Part shown: positions 10,801 to 22,300 of the stretch, one piece after another | Numbering within the stretch: the first letter of the stretch is position 1 | Layout of the letters: the number at the start of each line of letters is the position of its first letter | Source: Lepidurus packardi | Lineage: Eukaryota > Arthropoda > Branchiopoda > Notostraca > Triopsidae | Length of the DNA: 64,000 bases | Assembly (NCBI GenBank): GCA_023053545.1 | Contig: JAKZAN010000002.1 | Span: forward strand, 9,792,790 to 9,856,789 | Direction of reading: 5' to 3' | The notes under the pieces: generated by a model | What the model was told of the DNA's origin: nothing | The model's database searches: none | What the model saw: only the letters and a program-made list of their open reading frames with translations | Made by a program: the position numbers and the translations under genes

Positions 10801-13278
10801 AGCGAATTCTCATTACCTGTTTATTAGCTAAACAGCTTAGCTCGGACTCTTCCGCTGGCGCCAAGTCAAAACGTGATAAACCCAAACTTTCGCAAATCCT
10901 GTTACAGACGTGTGAATGAAAAAACAAAGCCATTCCGCGCGTTCCCAAATTCCCGTCTCCGTACTCAGTGCCTTCAGGTGATTAAAGAAAGAAGCAAAAT
11001 TTAGTCTCACCAACTTTCAGAAAAACAAGAGACTTTACCTGCAGCGGTATGAATCTGTGGGTCGGTATAAAGGTCACCAACCCCTTGAACGTCTACCACA
11101 ATCAACTCATGCCCAGATTGCTCGAAAGTGAAGTGACTAAATGCATGAGGTGTCTGACGCAGCACATGGTCATCTACGTACCCAGAGTTTGAATTGTACT
11201 TAACATAATCCCCTTCTATAAAGTTTTCCACATGAAAAAGCGGTTTGCCAGGTCGCTCGTAGTACTCCAACACAGCCATTTGCATAATATCCACCTAAAA
11301 AAATTGCAAATTGCAAGACTCCAGTTCTACAAAATTCAAGTAACAGAACAAGTTTACTTTCTTGGGAGGATTATGGCGATCATACTCGTCAGCCCATAAC
11401 TTGGCATCCATTTGCAACTTAACTTCTTCAAAGTACATATTTCTATCGACTTCTCCCATATAGCATTTCGCTACGCAATTCGTAGAGTCCCGATGCCAAT
11501 CTTGGCCGTGCGTAAAATTGCTAAGTTTCTTTCTGTAATAATACACAATTCACTTTAAGCTTAGTCTTTCATTCACTCATATGAAACCGTAACTTCCCAA
11601 AAATATTTACGGTAGATTCCGCTTATTGCGATCACGTTTGTCAAGTGAATATTGATTCCATTAAGCTTAGATTCCATAACCAAAAATCGGAAATATGCAA
11701 TAGAATACTACGATTAACCGGCGCGTGAAAAAAAAGTGGCTTGTTTAAACCAAAGAAATAAACTTTCGCCTACTTTTCGACACTTTCCCACATGTTCCCT
11801 TTTCCTAAATTCACTACACCCACTATTGTTTATTTCATACAGATTTTTCCACAATTTTGATAGAGTTGATTGAGGAATTACTAACTTAATGGCCGCTTCC
11901 CTTTGTAGAAAATCTTTTAAATCTAACTCGTCATAAGTTTCAATGAACTGCAACTACTCTTTTACATTTAAATCAACCCTTTTCTTGTTTGTCGCCATTT
12001 TTATATAACCACACGTCTAAAACACAACTAACACTCCGTCTTCGAAGCCTACTCCTACGTTAAGGTAGGGTTTTCAACATGATATCCCTGCTAATTTTCC
12101 CAGTCAATACAAGGTACTGGTCACTAACTTGAACAACTAGCTCATTTAATTGACTGGAGAGTTTAGAAGGAATTCCCCTAAGCGTAGTAGTAGGATGGAA
12201 ATGTCAGGACCAGTCAAAACAACGTAAAAGCAATGTTATTGGTCAAAATGCAAAGTCCATGTAACAATCACTACCGTAGTTTCGTTACTGTAGTACTGTG
12301 AAGATTCTTTTGAAATTGGTTATTCTATCCAAAAGTGTGATTCTAATAACCAATTAAAGTGCTATGACATTTATCATTTTAAATCAGACCTTTAACATTT
12401 GATTCCATTAAGCGGCTAATTATAATAACCTGTGAACACAACAAGCGGCACCTACTGTATCTATAAAAAAAAAGTTCAACTTACAAGCGATAGCACTCAC
12501 GCATGGCTCCGTGGCTAAAGGATGTAGGTTCCATTTTGGTTACCACTTCATCTTTCACCCATTCCCTCCGCAAAGCATTGTACCGATAACGAAGAGCTTT
12601 CTCCGTAGGAAAATCATCCATATGAAAGTTTTGCCAAACGTCTCCTCTCGACTTAATCTGTCAACAAAATCATCACAGGTTATTATCGGAAAGACGTTAC
12701 ATTACATTTTAAAGTGGGAGTAAGGTTTCAAAATGAAAAAATATGTTACAGAACACACCAAATGAAGTGTTCTGGCTGAAGAACCCCTATGTCAATTATG
12801 CATATTAACCGAGTAATTAATTATTTAGCGGAATACTTATAGCGGAACTTATATTTTTTCATTTTGAAAACTTACTACCTTTAAGATATGCTTTACCTTG
12901 ACAAGCGCATGTCTCCATGCCAACATATTTCGCTTGTGTCGGTCCAAATCTTCCTGTCTCTTACGCTTTTCGCCCATCACAACTGAAAAAAACTTGATAG
13001 AATAATCCTGAGGCGGTGATCCGATCTCACTCTCCGAAACACTGAAAACAGAAGATCCATTTCATGACAGAGAAATGCCACAGTTAAATCAATCAACCAT
13101 ACCTGTCTTGTCTTGTTACATTGCGAAGGACTTCAAGGTGGCACAACGGTTCCAACATAATGTCATCTTCATGATTATTATGCCCGTTTTCGATATAGTT
13201 CTCCATTCCTTTGTTAAATTCGCAGTTTTGCATTGAAAATGACTCTTGTGTGGCAGTCTTCATGGCAGTTAAGGTCAT
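7872..13278 (-). CDS. eEF2K: Eukaryotic elongation factor 2 kinase (eEF2K)
   Basis: Eleven exons: 13278-13103, 13041-12897, 12657-12485, 11532-11358, 11294-11039, 10971-10817, 10699-10535, 10449-10156, 8600-8287, 8219-8044, 7981-7872. They sum to 2139 nt, 712 aa; human eEF2K is about 725 aa. The kinase phosphorylates eEF2 and stalls elongation under energy or calcium stress. Residues about 95-107 ([10 protein letters not shown]) are the calmodulin-targeting helix. The alpha-kinase domain follows, with NPPKKVDIMQM, the catalytic [17 protein letters not shown], the GDGNLGTRG loop and the zinc-binding H..HVCNRIC motif. A disordered Ser-rich regulatory linker ([19 protein letters not shown]) leads to C-terminal SEL1-like repeats ending in the typical [13 protein letters not shown] and QMEE tail. 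I chose the start because the codon falls just after a likely 5' UTR splice acceptor. Two introns (1555 and 952 nt) carry transposon remnants. Confidence 0.95.
8980..9880. mobile_element. Decayed repeat in eEF2K intron 8, unclassified DNA element
   Basis: The flanks of this stretch resemble each other in inverted orientation. On the left is GCGTTCGTTTAAGTCTAC followed by ACTTTGAAAG (about 9073-9105); on the right, read on the minus strand, are GCGTTT and GACTTAGACTTTGAAAG (about 9737-9765). Both sides also carry CGCTTNNAAGCG-like motifs. Between them, 9190-9320 holds degenerate AT-rich copies of ACAATATGTTCGTT. There is no transposase. This could be an old element with subterminal inverted repeats (hAT-like) or simply satellite-like sequence. 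Confidence 0.35.
9190..9320. repeat. Degenerate AT-rich short repeats
   Basis: At least five imperfect copies of AACAATATGTTCGTTG with AATAA spacers. They sit inside eEF2K intron 8, in the centre of the inverted-repeat region. Confidence 0.6.
11714..11998 (-). pseudogene. Tigger/pogo transposase N-terminal fragment (CENP-B-type HTH)
   Basis: The minus-strand reading begins [14 protein letters not shown] at about 11998, is broken by a TAG after 14 codons, and continues [20 protein letters not shown], then an HTH ([17 protein letters not shown]) and the second CENP-B/Tc5 HTH motif ([21 protein letters not shown]). The catalytic DDE domain is missing. The order and spacing match the DNA-binding region of pogo/Tigger transposases. 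Confidence 0.75.
12035..12289. mobile_element. Foldback MITE copy A (5'-truncated), nested beside the Tigger remnant
   Basis: It shares blocks with the copies at 42166-43503 and 53397-53683: GAAGCCTACT, TAGGGTTTTCAACA, the central CTCATTTAATTGACTGG, GAGTTTAGAAGGAATTCC, GCAAAGTCCATGTA and the terminal TTCGTTAC. The left terminus is not recognisable, so the copy looks truncated or more diverged. Confidence 0.65.
12314..12355. repeat. Hairpin, 11-bp perfect stem
   Basis: AATTGGTTATT at 12314-12324 is the reverse complement of AATAACCAATT at 12345-12355, with a 20-nt loop. It lies within the Tigger remnant next to MITE copy A. Confidence 0.6.
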
Positions 13279-15297
13279 GGTGACTTCTGCAGGCAAATTA
13301 TTGTACAGATTGGTGCACTGTTTGAATCCCGTGCCTGCGTAGTGGCTAATAATAAAATTTCTTGGGTGTTTTTTTGGGTGCTCCTAGGCCGGCTTTATAG
13401 TTCCGCGTGAGGCTGGTACAAGTTCAATTGCAGTCGATGAAAGAAATGACCACTTTCCCACGAAATTGCACCAACTGCCATTCCCAAATTTAAGGGCGAT
13501 GCTACACCAAAGTTTTCACGCTCAGAAAACATGAAGTCGTCCTGAACGTTTTCTCTGTCAAAATAAACGAATCATGCAAGGCTTATTAGGTTTGGATAAA
13601 GCAGAAAACCACCGCACAAGTCAGACAACCACGCTACGTGTGAGCGACAACCACGCTGCGTGTGAGTTTATTTAAATCTGTTGCGAGGCGGAACGGAAGA
13701 ATGTGGAGGAGTTTCGACGAAAGGGAAAACAGACTTTGGACACATGGGCAACGACCTACTTTTCACTGCTTACGAGAACGAAAGCAAGGATACGTGCGTG
13801 GGACTCGACTACGAGGAGATCGTAAGGAGCGATCTTTTCCGCAGTCACAACAAGAGAAAGAATTTGCAAAAAGATATGCCAAGCGAATACTCTGGCTATG
13901 TACCAACTGCTCTTCGACTCTGAGGAGATACAAAATTAGCTAGAAGAGAAACTCGTCTGAAAGTAACAGGCCTACAAAGTAAAAGACCTACAACGTGTAG
14001 AGGCCACAAAAACCTCGACTCAAACCTGCTTACCTTAGAACCTAATTTGCATACATGTTTAGACCCCCTGCTATTTGATATTAAGTTTTTTCTATCGATG
14101 AAAGCTAAGGTTTCTCCACGCTCTTAGTTTATATACCGGTGAGTATAGCTAAAATTGGCGTTTCTAAAATTTAGCACTTTTTGCAAGCACCAAGCAATGC
14201 GCTTCTCGGCCTTTGAGTATTGAGATTACGAGAATTGAAAAAATTGAAATATTTGAAATATTATAAAGAATTGAAATATTTGAGAATACGAGCATTGAGC
14301 CTACGAACATTTTCTTCCTGTTTGTTGACGAGAAACGAACTATTTTTGTACCACACCTCTTCTGAGTCGGCGTACGTGATCTGTCCCACGTGTTTCCTGT
14401 TGTCGGCTTCCGAAAGATCCGTGGTATTGACTATTGTGACATAACGCATGCAGCTGGAATGACCATGAGAGTTTCTAATGTCAGTTTTGTATGGCCTAAA
14501 GGAACGAAAGTCCTTGCCGATCTAGGATAATGACAATAGTCAGTTAGATTTACCTAAAAATCTCCAATACAAATCAATCGGAAAATATTCTTGTTAACGA
14601 TGTAGATTTAAACTGCGTATCATCTATCAAAGGCGTAATATGCTACTCCCCCTGTTCAACCAGCCTTCCCTAACCATACAAATAACTTTTCATATATTAA
14701 CGTACATGACAGCTAAATTAAGCACCGTAAATGACATGTGAGGCTAATTTGCCAGACTTACTAATGTATCAGTAAACTAGTTTATCGAGAACGACGTTAC
14801 TTTTGCGAATTATTGCCACACGAGAAATTTACTACGCACCTTGAACTTGCACACAAAAATACAAACAATGATGCAGTGCAAGGTTAGGAGAGTGGCCAAC
14901 AACGCACATCACAACATCCGAATAGATGGAAGTAACCTAGTCCGCCATCTATGGAAAACTTCACAAACACTACACAAACTAGGCAAACCTTAGAACCTAC
15001 TGCTTTATTAGATAACATAAACAGGTATATAGTTCCCCTTTAACTGATGTTAAACTAGAGAAAACGCGGGAAAATACAGAACTTAATACAGAACTTCTGT
15101 AGAAAAGTATTGAAAGAATACAAAATACAGTAGACTTTGAAACACTTCGCATGAAATGTTAAAAAACCGCCAAAATAAATCAAACCAAGATACATCCCAT
15201 AAACGCTACAAAAACATTTTGACTTTAGACGAATTACATTTTTCTGATTACATGGAAGATCGCAAGGAAAATGTATTAAAATACCATATTAAAAGTA
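13279..15297. other. eEF2K 5' flank and GTSF1 3' flank, no supported gene
   Basis: The likely 5' UTR acceptor of eEF2K (CTGCAG on the minus strand) lies about 8 nt upstream of its ATG. A 22-bp tandem pair (GACAACCACGCTGCGTGTGA type) is at 13624-13667. Around 14220-14290 there is a short degenerate ATT/GAA-rich repeat (AATTGAAATATTTGA). Minus-strand AATAAA at 15004-15009, about 290 nt past the GTSF1 stop, is a plausible poly(A) signal. A + strand open frame at 13681-13923 has no recognisable domain and I do not call it. Confidence 0.45.
13624..13667. repeat. 22-bp tandem pair
   Basis: GACAACCACGCTACGTGTGA at 13624 and GACAACCACGCTGCGTGTGA at 13646 follow head to tail, each with two more bases. 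They are located about 350 bp upstream of the eEF2K start. Confidence 0.7.
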
Positions 15298-16367
15298 TTA
15301 AACTGGCCCACGTCCTCTGGCCAACGAGACACGGTTAAAACCGTCGGACACGCTTGGAAACTCAAATGAAGCAAATCCAGGTGGAGGACAAATACTGCCG
15401 ATTCGACCACGTCCAAAAATCTGCGAATTACTATCTGAAGCAACAGCAGAGGCAGCTGGAGCCAGGGTACCAGCAGTATTGACAACATTGAAGAAATTCG
15501 CAGCAATGCGACCTAAAAACCATACTTTGTAACCCCCAGCTCTTAAATAAATTAACGAAAAGAACATACTTTTAGGACCTTCACTTTGCGGTGGCCGAAA
15601 GGCAGGTTTCGGGGCTGGCTCCTGGAGTTTAGGAGCAGAGTGAACCTGTGGCAATGATGTGTTACCAAGGCTAAGAAAAAAAGCTGAATTAAAGCAACCA
15701 TGTTATTGTAATAAGAAAATTACCCTTTTTCTCTCAAAACGTTCAACCTGTGACGCTCCGTGACTATGTACTGCTTTTTTGCAGCTTTGGTCAACCCGTG
15801 AGGGGTTCTACGAAAAATACAACATCATAAATGTACTTAAACCACACCTGTTAAGTAAATCTGAAGAAAATAGTAATAATATGCTTACGCAGTGATCATT
15901 GATGATTGAATCTTCTTCTGTGGGTCGTAGCTACTCACAAGAATTTCATCGTCCCAATTTTCGGATTCCTCGTACGTATCGGCGACTTTGGGAAATGTTT
16001 TTGGAATCACTTGATACTTTGGCTCTGAGAAATAAAAGCTAGAAAACCTCGCATTTAAATGCATTAACCAAAAAGAAACCTACCAACAATCAACATTTTT
16101 TCAACTGTAACTTTTTCTGGGCAAGTCCTTATGTGTTCTACCATCTGAGATTTCTTTACGTGATGACCGTTGGTATAAGGGCAAATATCAAATTCATGAG
16201 CATTGGATGCCGTCTACAATAACGAGAAAGTGATTTTTATTCTTAGTCTATAGTGTCCTAATAATTACCTGACGGCAGCGATGAATATGAAGTATGAATC
16301 GTTTAGGCTGGAGATTGTGTGCAGGATTGTACGGACATGTTACTAACTGCTCCGTCCAGGAATCCAT
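15298..16367 (-). CDS. GTSF1: Gametocyte-specific factor 1-like (Asterix) CHHC zinc-finger protein
   Basis: Six exons (16367-16269, 16213-16084, 16024-15889, 15807-15724, 15670-15570, 15512-15298), 765 nt, 254 aa; every intron is GT-AG and 55-75 nt. Two U11-48K-type CHHC zinc fingers lie near the N-terminus: residues 11-31 (CPYNPAHNLQPKRFILHIHRC) and 44-64 (CPYTNGHHVKKSQMVEHIRTC in full, of which CPY, HH and HIRTC are the ligands and core). An acidic segment with a tryptophan (EESENWDDE, about residue 95) follows, as in GTSF1/Asterix, where this region contacts Piwi. The C-terminal 90 residues are Pro/Ala/Gly-rich with GRGR and ARGRGP motifs. GTSF1 proteins help Piwi-clade Argonautes silence transposons in the germline. 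The protein is longer than Drosophila Asterix (about 170 aa), and a specific paralogue cannot be named. Confidence 0.88.
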
Positions 16368-19300
16368 CTTAAATAAACAGAAAAGAGTTGAATATTAATA
16401 CTGCAATAAGCTGTGATAAAATACAAACAATAGTTAACAGTTCAGTAAACTGCTACACATTGTCGAAAAAGAAGAGCTGAGAAAGAATTACTGCTCAACT
16501 TACCGTAATTTACGAAGAGAATGGAACAACAACAACGGAACCAATAACTAAAACAGTTTTAAAACTGGCATAAATAGCTGACGGACAGGAAATGTAGAAT
16601 GTTTGTTTGGGTAGGGCTACCAACTAGAAGCGCTGATTTCAAATCTTTTCAATAGATCATTTATTGTTAAAAATACGTAAGAAGCACAGTGTAAATGTGG
16701 TAAGGAGGGCTATTAAACGCCAACTGATCCGTCACTTTGCTTTTCGTCCTCTTTAAATACCATGCTTGACCAAGGTTGACGAGTTTATATAACGATACTT
16801 CAGTGAACTGGACTACTTGTCGTAGTAGGATCTAAATGTAGAAAGTCTAAGTACCTTTCTCCTGTGTATTATCAAAGAAGCAGATTTATTCTACAGCCGC
16901 AAAAAATACGAAGAAAATAAGATTAGAAGGTATAAGCTTCTAAGAATGTGATAGAGGTTAGAACGTTCTCTAGGGATAATACTCAGCTAGGTGCGGATGG
17001 AGCAAAGATTAACGCAATCATGTGCAAGGATTCAATAGCAAAGAAACCACCGAAAACAATCACTTCAATAGTGTAGCAAATTAAATGCAAATTATATTTT
17101 TAAACGAAGATTTGCAGCTCGTGTCTATGGTTACGATTTTGCTACTTGGTGATATTCTACACCTCACGAGTAACAATTCAATGCTAAAATGTACACGCAA
17201 CCAGGGTGGTCTACGGGGAAATGCATTCTAATTATGTGGGGGTTATACGAGCTCCTTTTCACATAACACTTTCGTATAACATAATGACTCGCTTCTTGAT
17301 GTATTTATGAACCTTATAGGCGTTCCTGCTATTAGTAAGAAGGCGAATAAGACGTATTTACAACGGTTGAATCTGACCTGGTATGGTCCCTCGGGATTCA
17401 TGGAAAATGGGGCTATCACAGAGGTGTACAGGTAAAGGTAGACGTGGTAGAATGTAAAACGTTTAACCGTTGGTACACAAGACAGGAAACGGGCAAACCC
17501 TCTTTTTCAATTTTCATGCTTATAGATGAGCTTTTGGAGTAAACCTAGAGTACCACAACTTCATGGGATACAAGTCGTTGGTGTTGCCTTCTAAACAAGA
17601 AATTTCGGATCTTCACTCCTCTTACCCTTAACAGTTTTCCCTGCTTCAATACACAGCAGGCGTGACGAATTTCCGAGAAAGCTTCATTGTAAAGCAGAAC
17701 CCTTCCTTGATGGCAATAACCTGTTCCGCAAAGAGAAATAAACGGTCATTTCGATTGCTTTACTAATTGCCTGGAGCAACGTGTTTGGTACCTGTTTGTC
17801 TGCTCATGTACCGTGCGTGTCTATAGAGGCGGATAACAGAATTCCAAGAACTTGTTGAAAAAATCAGCCAACAATAACCATCACATAACTAGATCAAGTT
17901 AGCTAGCAGCCCTTGAACGGTTATTTTGCTGAAAAAAAAATTGGGGAGCGGGCTGTCGTTTCCGGACCAGTAAAGCAGAAATCCATGGCAGTGCGCTCAA
18001 CTTTTCACTTGCATGTCCAAGAAAGACCCAATCGCTCAACGAGTTGCAAGTGCCTTATCTTTTTTGCAGGAATGCATATATTACTTTTTTCATGTCCATT
18101 GGAACCAATGCAAAGTTTATAACTTCCGATATTATTATAGTAGATTATCAATTTTCTCAGTTCAGATTTAATAATGCTTGCAAAGCTGTAAGATTTGCAA
18201 CACAGGTGTTGGAAGCCTTCTTTGATTCAACGCCAAGATTCTTATTCAAGTTTCAGAAAGATACAACGGGGATATGCTGCATTCTTTGGTTCCTTCTGGA
18301 GTGCATCCCGCAGTGTGAACGCACTGCGAACAAAAAGTAGACACTTCAATTGATTTGCATGCCAAGTACCAAATAAGGGGGGACTCTTGCTGCCTGCTTG
18401 GATGGAGGAGAATAGAAACTTTCTGTAAAAGGATTTGGCCCACATGGAAAATGACGTTTGCTGTCCGTCTTTCCTCTTTGCCTCGTTTGCATTCTCTAGT
18501 GTCAATATCTCCCCTACACACCATACCGACATTACGAGCGCAACTAAAGCCCTTTTATTGTGTCGCCCCTTCCGTTTTCCCCCTTACGTTTCCATCGGAA
18601 TTTGCCAAACTATGCCTCCAGTGTGCGTAGATATATTGTATAGAATACAACTCATTCTAGTTTCTCGTTCCGAGAAACTTGAGCCAACAGCGAACTTTCT
18701 TACAAGGTTTAGAAACTCAATAAGAAATCCTGCCATTTAGTACCTAGGTTGTATTCGAGTGGCACAGGCGCAATGACCATTCATTAAGAAATTCTATCAC
18801 AGACGCCAATTTAACTAACAAGGCTAGTCGAGGCAGGCGGTTCGCCTTCATTAGCACTGGCTGGACTCATTACAATATCTTTCGCTCACAGATGACCTGG
18901 TGGCCTAGCTCTTTGGTATGAGGAAGACCAGAGGGTGGCCAAGCTGAGTCAGCAACAGCGTGAGCTAAAAATGTGTGTATTAGTGAGACCAGGAAAAGCC
19001 ACACATTAATTCGATAGTTTACGCACAGTACAGGTAGGCTCACGATCATTACAGAACAAATACAACCAACGGACACAAAGAAGACAGCAAACGAGGATTT
19101 ACTTGGCGTTGTCGTTGCATATTTTCCTCAGCCTGTGCATGACAATCAGATAAAGCTTCAAAATATCAGTTCCAAAAGCTACATGGTTCCGATGGCTACT
19201 ATGCAAACACTGTACCGAAAGAGCAGATCTGACGAGCTGATTTGAAATTTTCAAGGTTGAAGGCGCTGTCTCTTGCGTTTCGTTATTTGTCGTCTTTTCC

Positions 19301-22300
19301 CTTCCTTTTCCAATACACGGCAATGGAATAGAGTTGAGCTGTCAAGCAAGTTCCAGTTTTTAAGCCAAAAAGCAAGCATCTGGCGTTAATGGGTTTTGGG
19401 AGTTGATGCACACTACAAGTCTTCCAGACCGACAACATATCTTTTTGGGAACCTAAACGAACCACAGCCTATAATACCCCACCGCCATCGACGTCCAAGT
19501 TTAGTATCTGCAACTGGAAAAGGAAGTTATGTGTTATTTTAATGAGCCGAAGAAAGCTACTTAAAATATGGCATGAATGGGGCTTCGGAGTTCTTAGTCC
19601 TGAGCCCATGAGTCTTGTTCAATTCAACGTCATGGCCGGACCATTGAAACCTACAAAAAAGGCCAAGGAAACAGGTTTGGATTGAGGACACCAAAAAGCA
19701 GAACTGGAGAGACTCCTCAAAAAAGCATGTTACTGCTTTCTTGCTTATCTAAGGACCATCAACGAAAGCAGCACGCCTTACTTCTTGTTTGGGTATCTCT
19801 TGATTGGCGTCAGAACAGGAAAAAATATGCACAAGTAGAAGAGCGTGTCGAAGACCCGCGCTGGAAGGCCCAAAATCTCTCATCTTTCCCAATAAGGTTT
19901 ACTGCAAGACAAGCTATATTTATTTCTGCTCTACTGCCTTAAGCTTTGCACGAAGAGGCTTATTAATCGGGAGAAAGATGATATTTCCCCTTGCCAAACA
20001 AGCTTCCTCGCCGATAGTTGATTTAGCTTAACATTTAAGTCGATTGTGGTCAAAACATAGGCAGGAAAACCGGAGCATATGGTACGCGACCTGAGACGAC
20101 CCTTTACCCTCATTTGCTGTTCCCAACAGGTCAAAAGCAAGGGGAAAAGTTCAGCAACGGAGGGCTGCTGCTGCTACAAGACAGACGAGGATACACAGGT
20201 GTTCAATTTCCATATACTAAGGCCGAAACATCATCTAGGATAAGAAATACCAGGGTCTGCATCTGCCAGTCTAGTTATACTGTCAGTTTCCAAGACAACT
20301 CGTCAATAACCTTCGACTTAAATAACCCACCCCAGAAAAACTCATTTTAGCCAAATATTATTCCACTAGACATTTGCTTTTAGAGGGCTTTTCTTTTAGA
20401 AAACCAAATGTCTTTCCCTAACCCCAATGAAAACTCCTCTCAAATCGCACCAATATTAGTTCTGGTGTGCTGGTCCCATGTGCGAACCGCTCAGTACTAA
20501 ACTAGGACTGTCGGGAACCAAGGTCCCTTTTCTTGGGGTTGCTTGGTTTGACGCTGTTCCCATGTTGAAAGGCTCGCATGGCCCAACTCGATGCATTCCC
20601 ACGCTCAAATACAATAATAATAACCATCATATTCACATGGTGACTTTTTCTTTCGGCTTCTGTAACGCAAAACGTGGTCCATCGACCCTTTTTCTATGGA
20701 ACTTTTGTGGCCCCCAGCCCAATCCGGCCCTAACATGACGACGCCCTCGACGCTCTTGCGTCGCTCGCATGGTTGCTCAGGAATTGCCGTTTCGTTTGTC
20801 TTCGACTCCGGAAGCTTTTAGCCTTCTATAGTGTCAGCCTTTCTTTCCCCATACGGGCAAGCCCACTGCATTACAAAAGCCGTAGCGTCTCCGTAATCTA
20901 ATTAAATTTCGCGCAATCTTACTCTCCCAGACAGAAAAGCAACAACGCAAACCAGACGTGTATTACTGCAAAAGAGAGAAGGTTTCAGATTCGGTCACCC
21001 CTCGCATTCTTTTTTCTATGGGGAAAGAAACGTAAGCACTACATTTTGAAGCTCGTTTTCTGTCTCTGCCCCTCCGTGCGACTTGGGAAGACACGGGAAA
21101 TGGTAAAAATGTAGCTTCGTTGACAGTCGACCCGAGACGAAACGTAACAAGATGCGAAGACGCAGTCTCCGAGTCGCCTCACTCCATCAATTATAAGCCT
21201 ATATTTAGCTGCAAACTCCATTGCCACCACGTCCATCAACGTCATCAGTTTGTGCTTGTACTAGTGTAATTTCAAAGAAAAATGGATACACGAAAACAAG
21301 TATTGTATCTCTTTTTACCCAAGGCGTAGGATTCAAACGGACTATTGCTTTGTCTATACAACACATGCCTTCTAACGATATGCGCATGATATAGGGACTT
21401 TGCATATTGCCAAGGTAAAATGCATGTTTAGGCTTCGTGAGAGAGACTCTTCACCATCATCATCATGCATCATGAACAATCGACAACTATGCGGCATAAG
21501 GCACATCAAAAATGAAAAGGGACCCCAAAGCGAAAGCGTAATCGTCAACTCAAGGCTAACGAAGCTTCCATAATTTCACAAGCTTCATCTTTCTCATTCC
21601 ACGATTTGAGAAATCGTACTTTGCCGCTTCACAAACAAGATGACTTTACTTTCTCTTTGGCCTTTTTTAAATCATATCCTGGAATGGTCCCTCTAAAAAA
21701 AACCTTCGGCTCCCTATATCACGGAAGAATTTTGTCTCAATGAATTCATTTCCGTAAAGGAAGCCGGGGAAGTCCCATTCGGTGAAACAGATGACAAAGG
21801 AGATTAGAAAGCATGAAAGATTTAAAGATCGATATCGTGCCGTACTAATCCTGGTAGATAATGGGAAAAACGAGAACGGTTTTTTTTGGTACGATTCCGT
21901 TCCCATTCCCATTGCGATAAGCCTGACATTCAACTTCCATATTCATGCTTGTGTTCATGCATCTTATTCCGCCTCGCACCTCTCAGGGCTTTCACGTTAG
22001 CAATTGAAGTACTTATACGGTTCTTTACAAATGTTAAGAATGCATTTCTTAAAGAGAGAGGGGGGAGACCATTTGATGATGAATAGAAAGACCGTCACCG
22101 TCAATATCAAACACGCCTTCTTCAATCTTTCCTGGGCTCACCTAAGCTTTCCTAACCAATGCATGTACTTTGCACCCCAGAAAGGATCTCCGGTTTTTCG
22201 ACACTCCACCCAAAGCCAGGAGATTCATGCGACACAAAACGAATAGAAGACCCCATGACGTAACATAATAAAACTTCTCTAACTTGGCATCCCGCACCCT

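Larger units (their letters stand above)
11610..12432 (-). mobile_element. pogo/Tigger-type DNA transposon remnant in eEF2K intron 3
   Basis: The 952-nt intron holds a decayed Tc1/mariner-superfamily element. Its ends are inverted versions of each other: the left end reads GGTAGATTCCGCTTATTGCGATCA and the right end, on the minus strand, reads ATTAGCCGCTTAATGGAATCA, both with the GCTTAWTG core of pogo/Tigger termini. An extra copy, TTGATTCCATTAAGC, lies inside at 11652-11666. Between the ends is the start of a transposase on the minus strand. A foldback MITE has inserted next to it, so the element is composite. No clear TA target duplication remains. Confidence 0.7.

Noticed and set aside
13305-13335. 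T-arm-like TTTGAATCCC resembling a tRNA B box
   Set aside because: No acceptor stem, anticodon arm or A box could be paired around it.
13681-13923. 80-codon + frame upstream of eEF2K
   Set aside because: A second frame is open over the same bases, no splice or domain evidence exists, and it lies where the eEF2K promoter should be.
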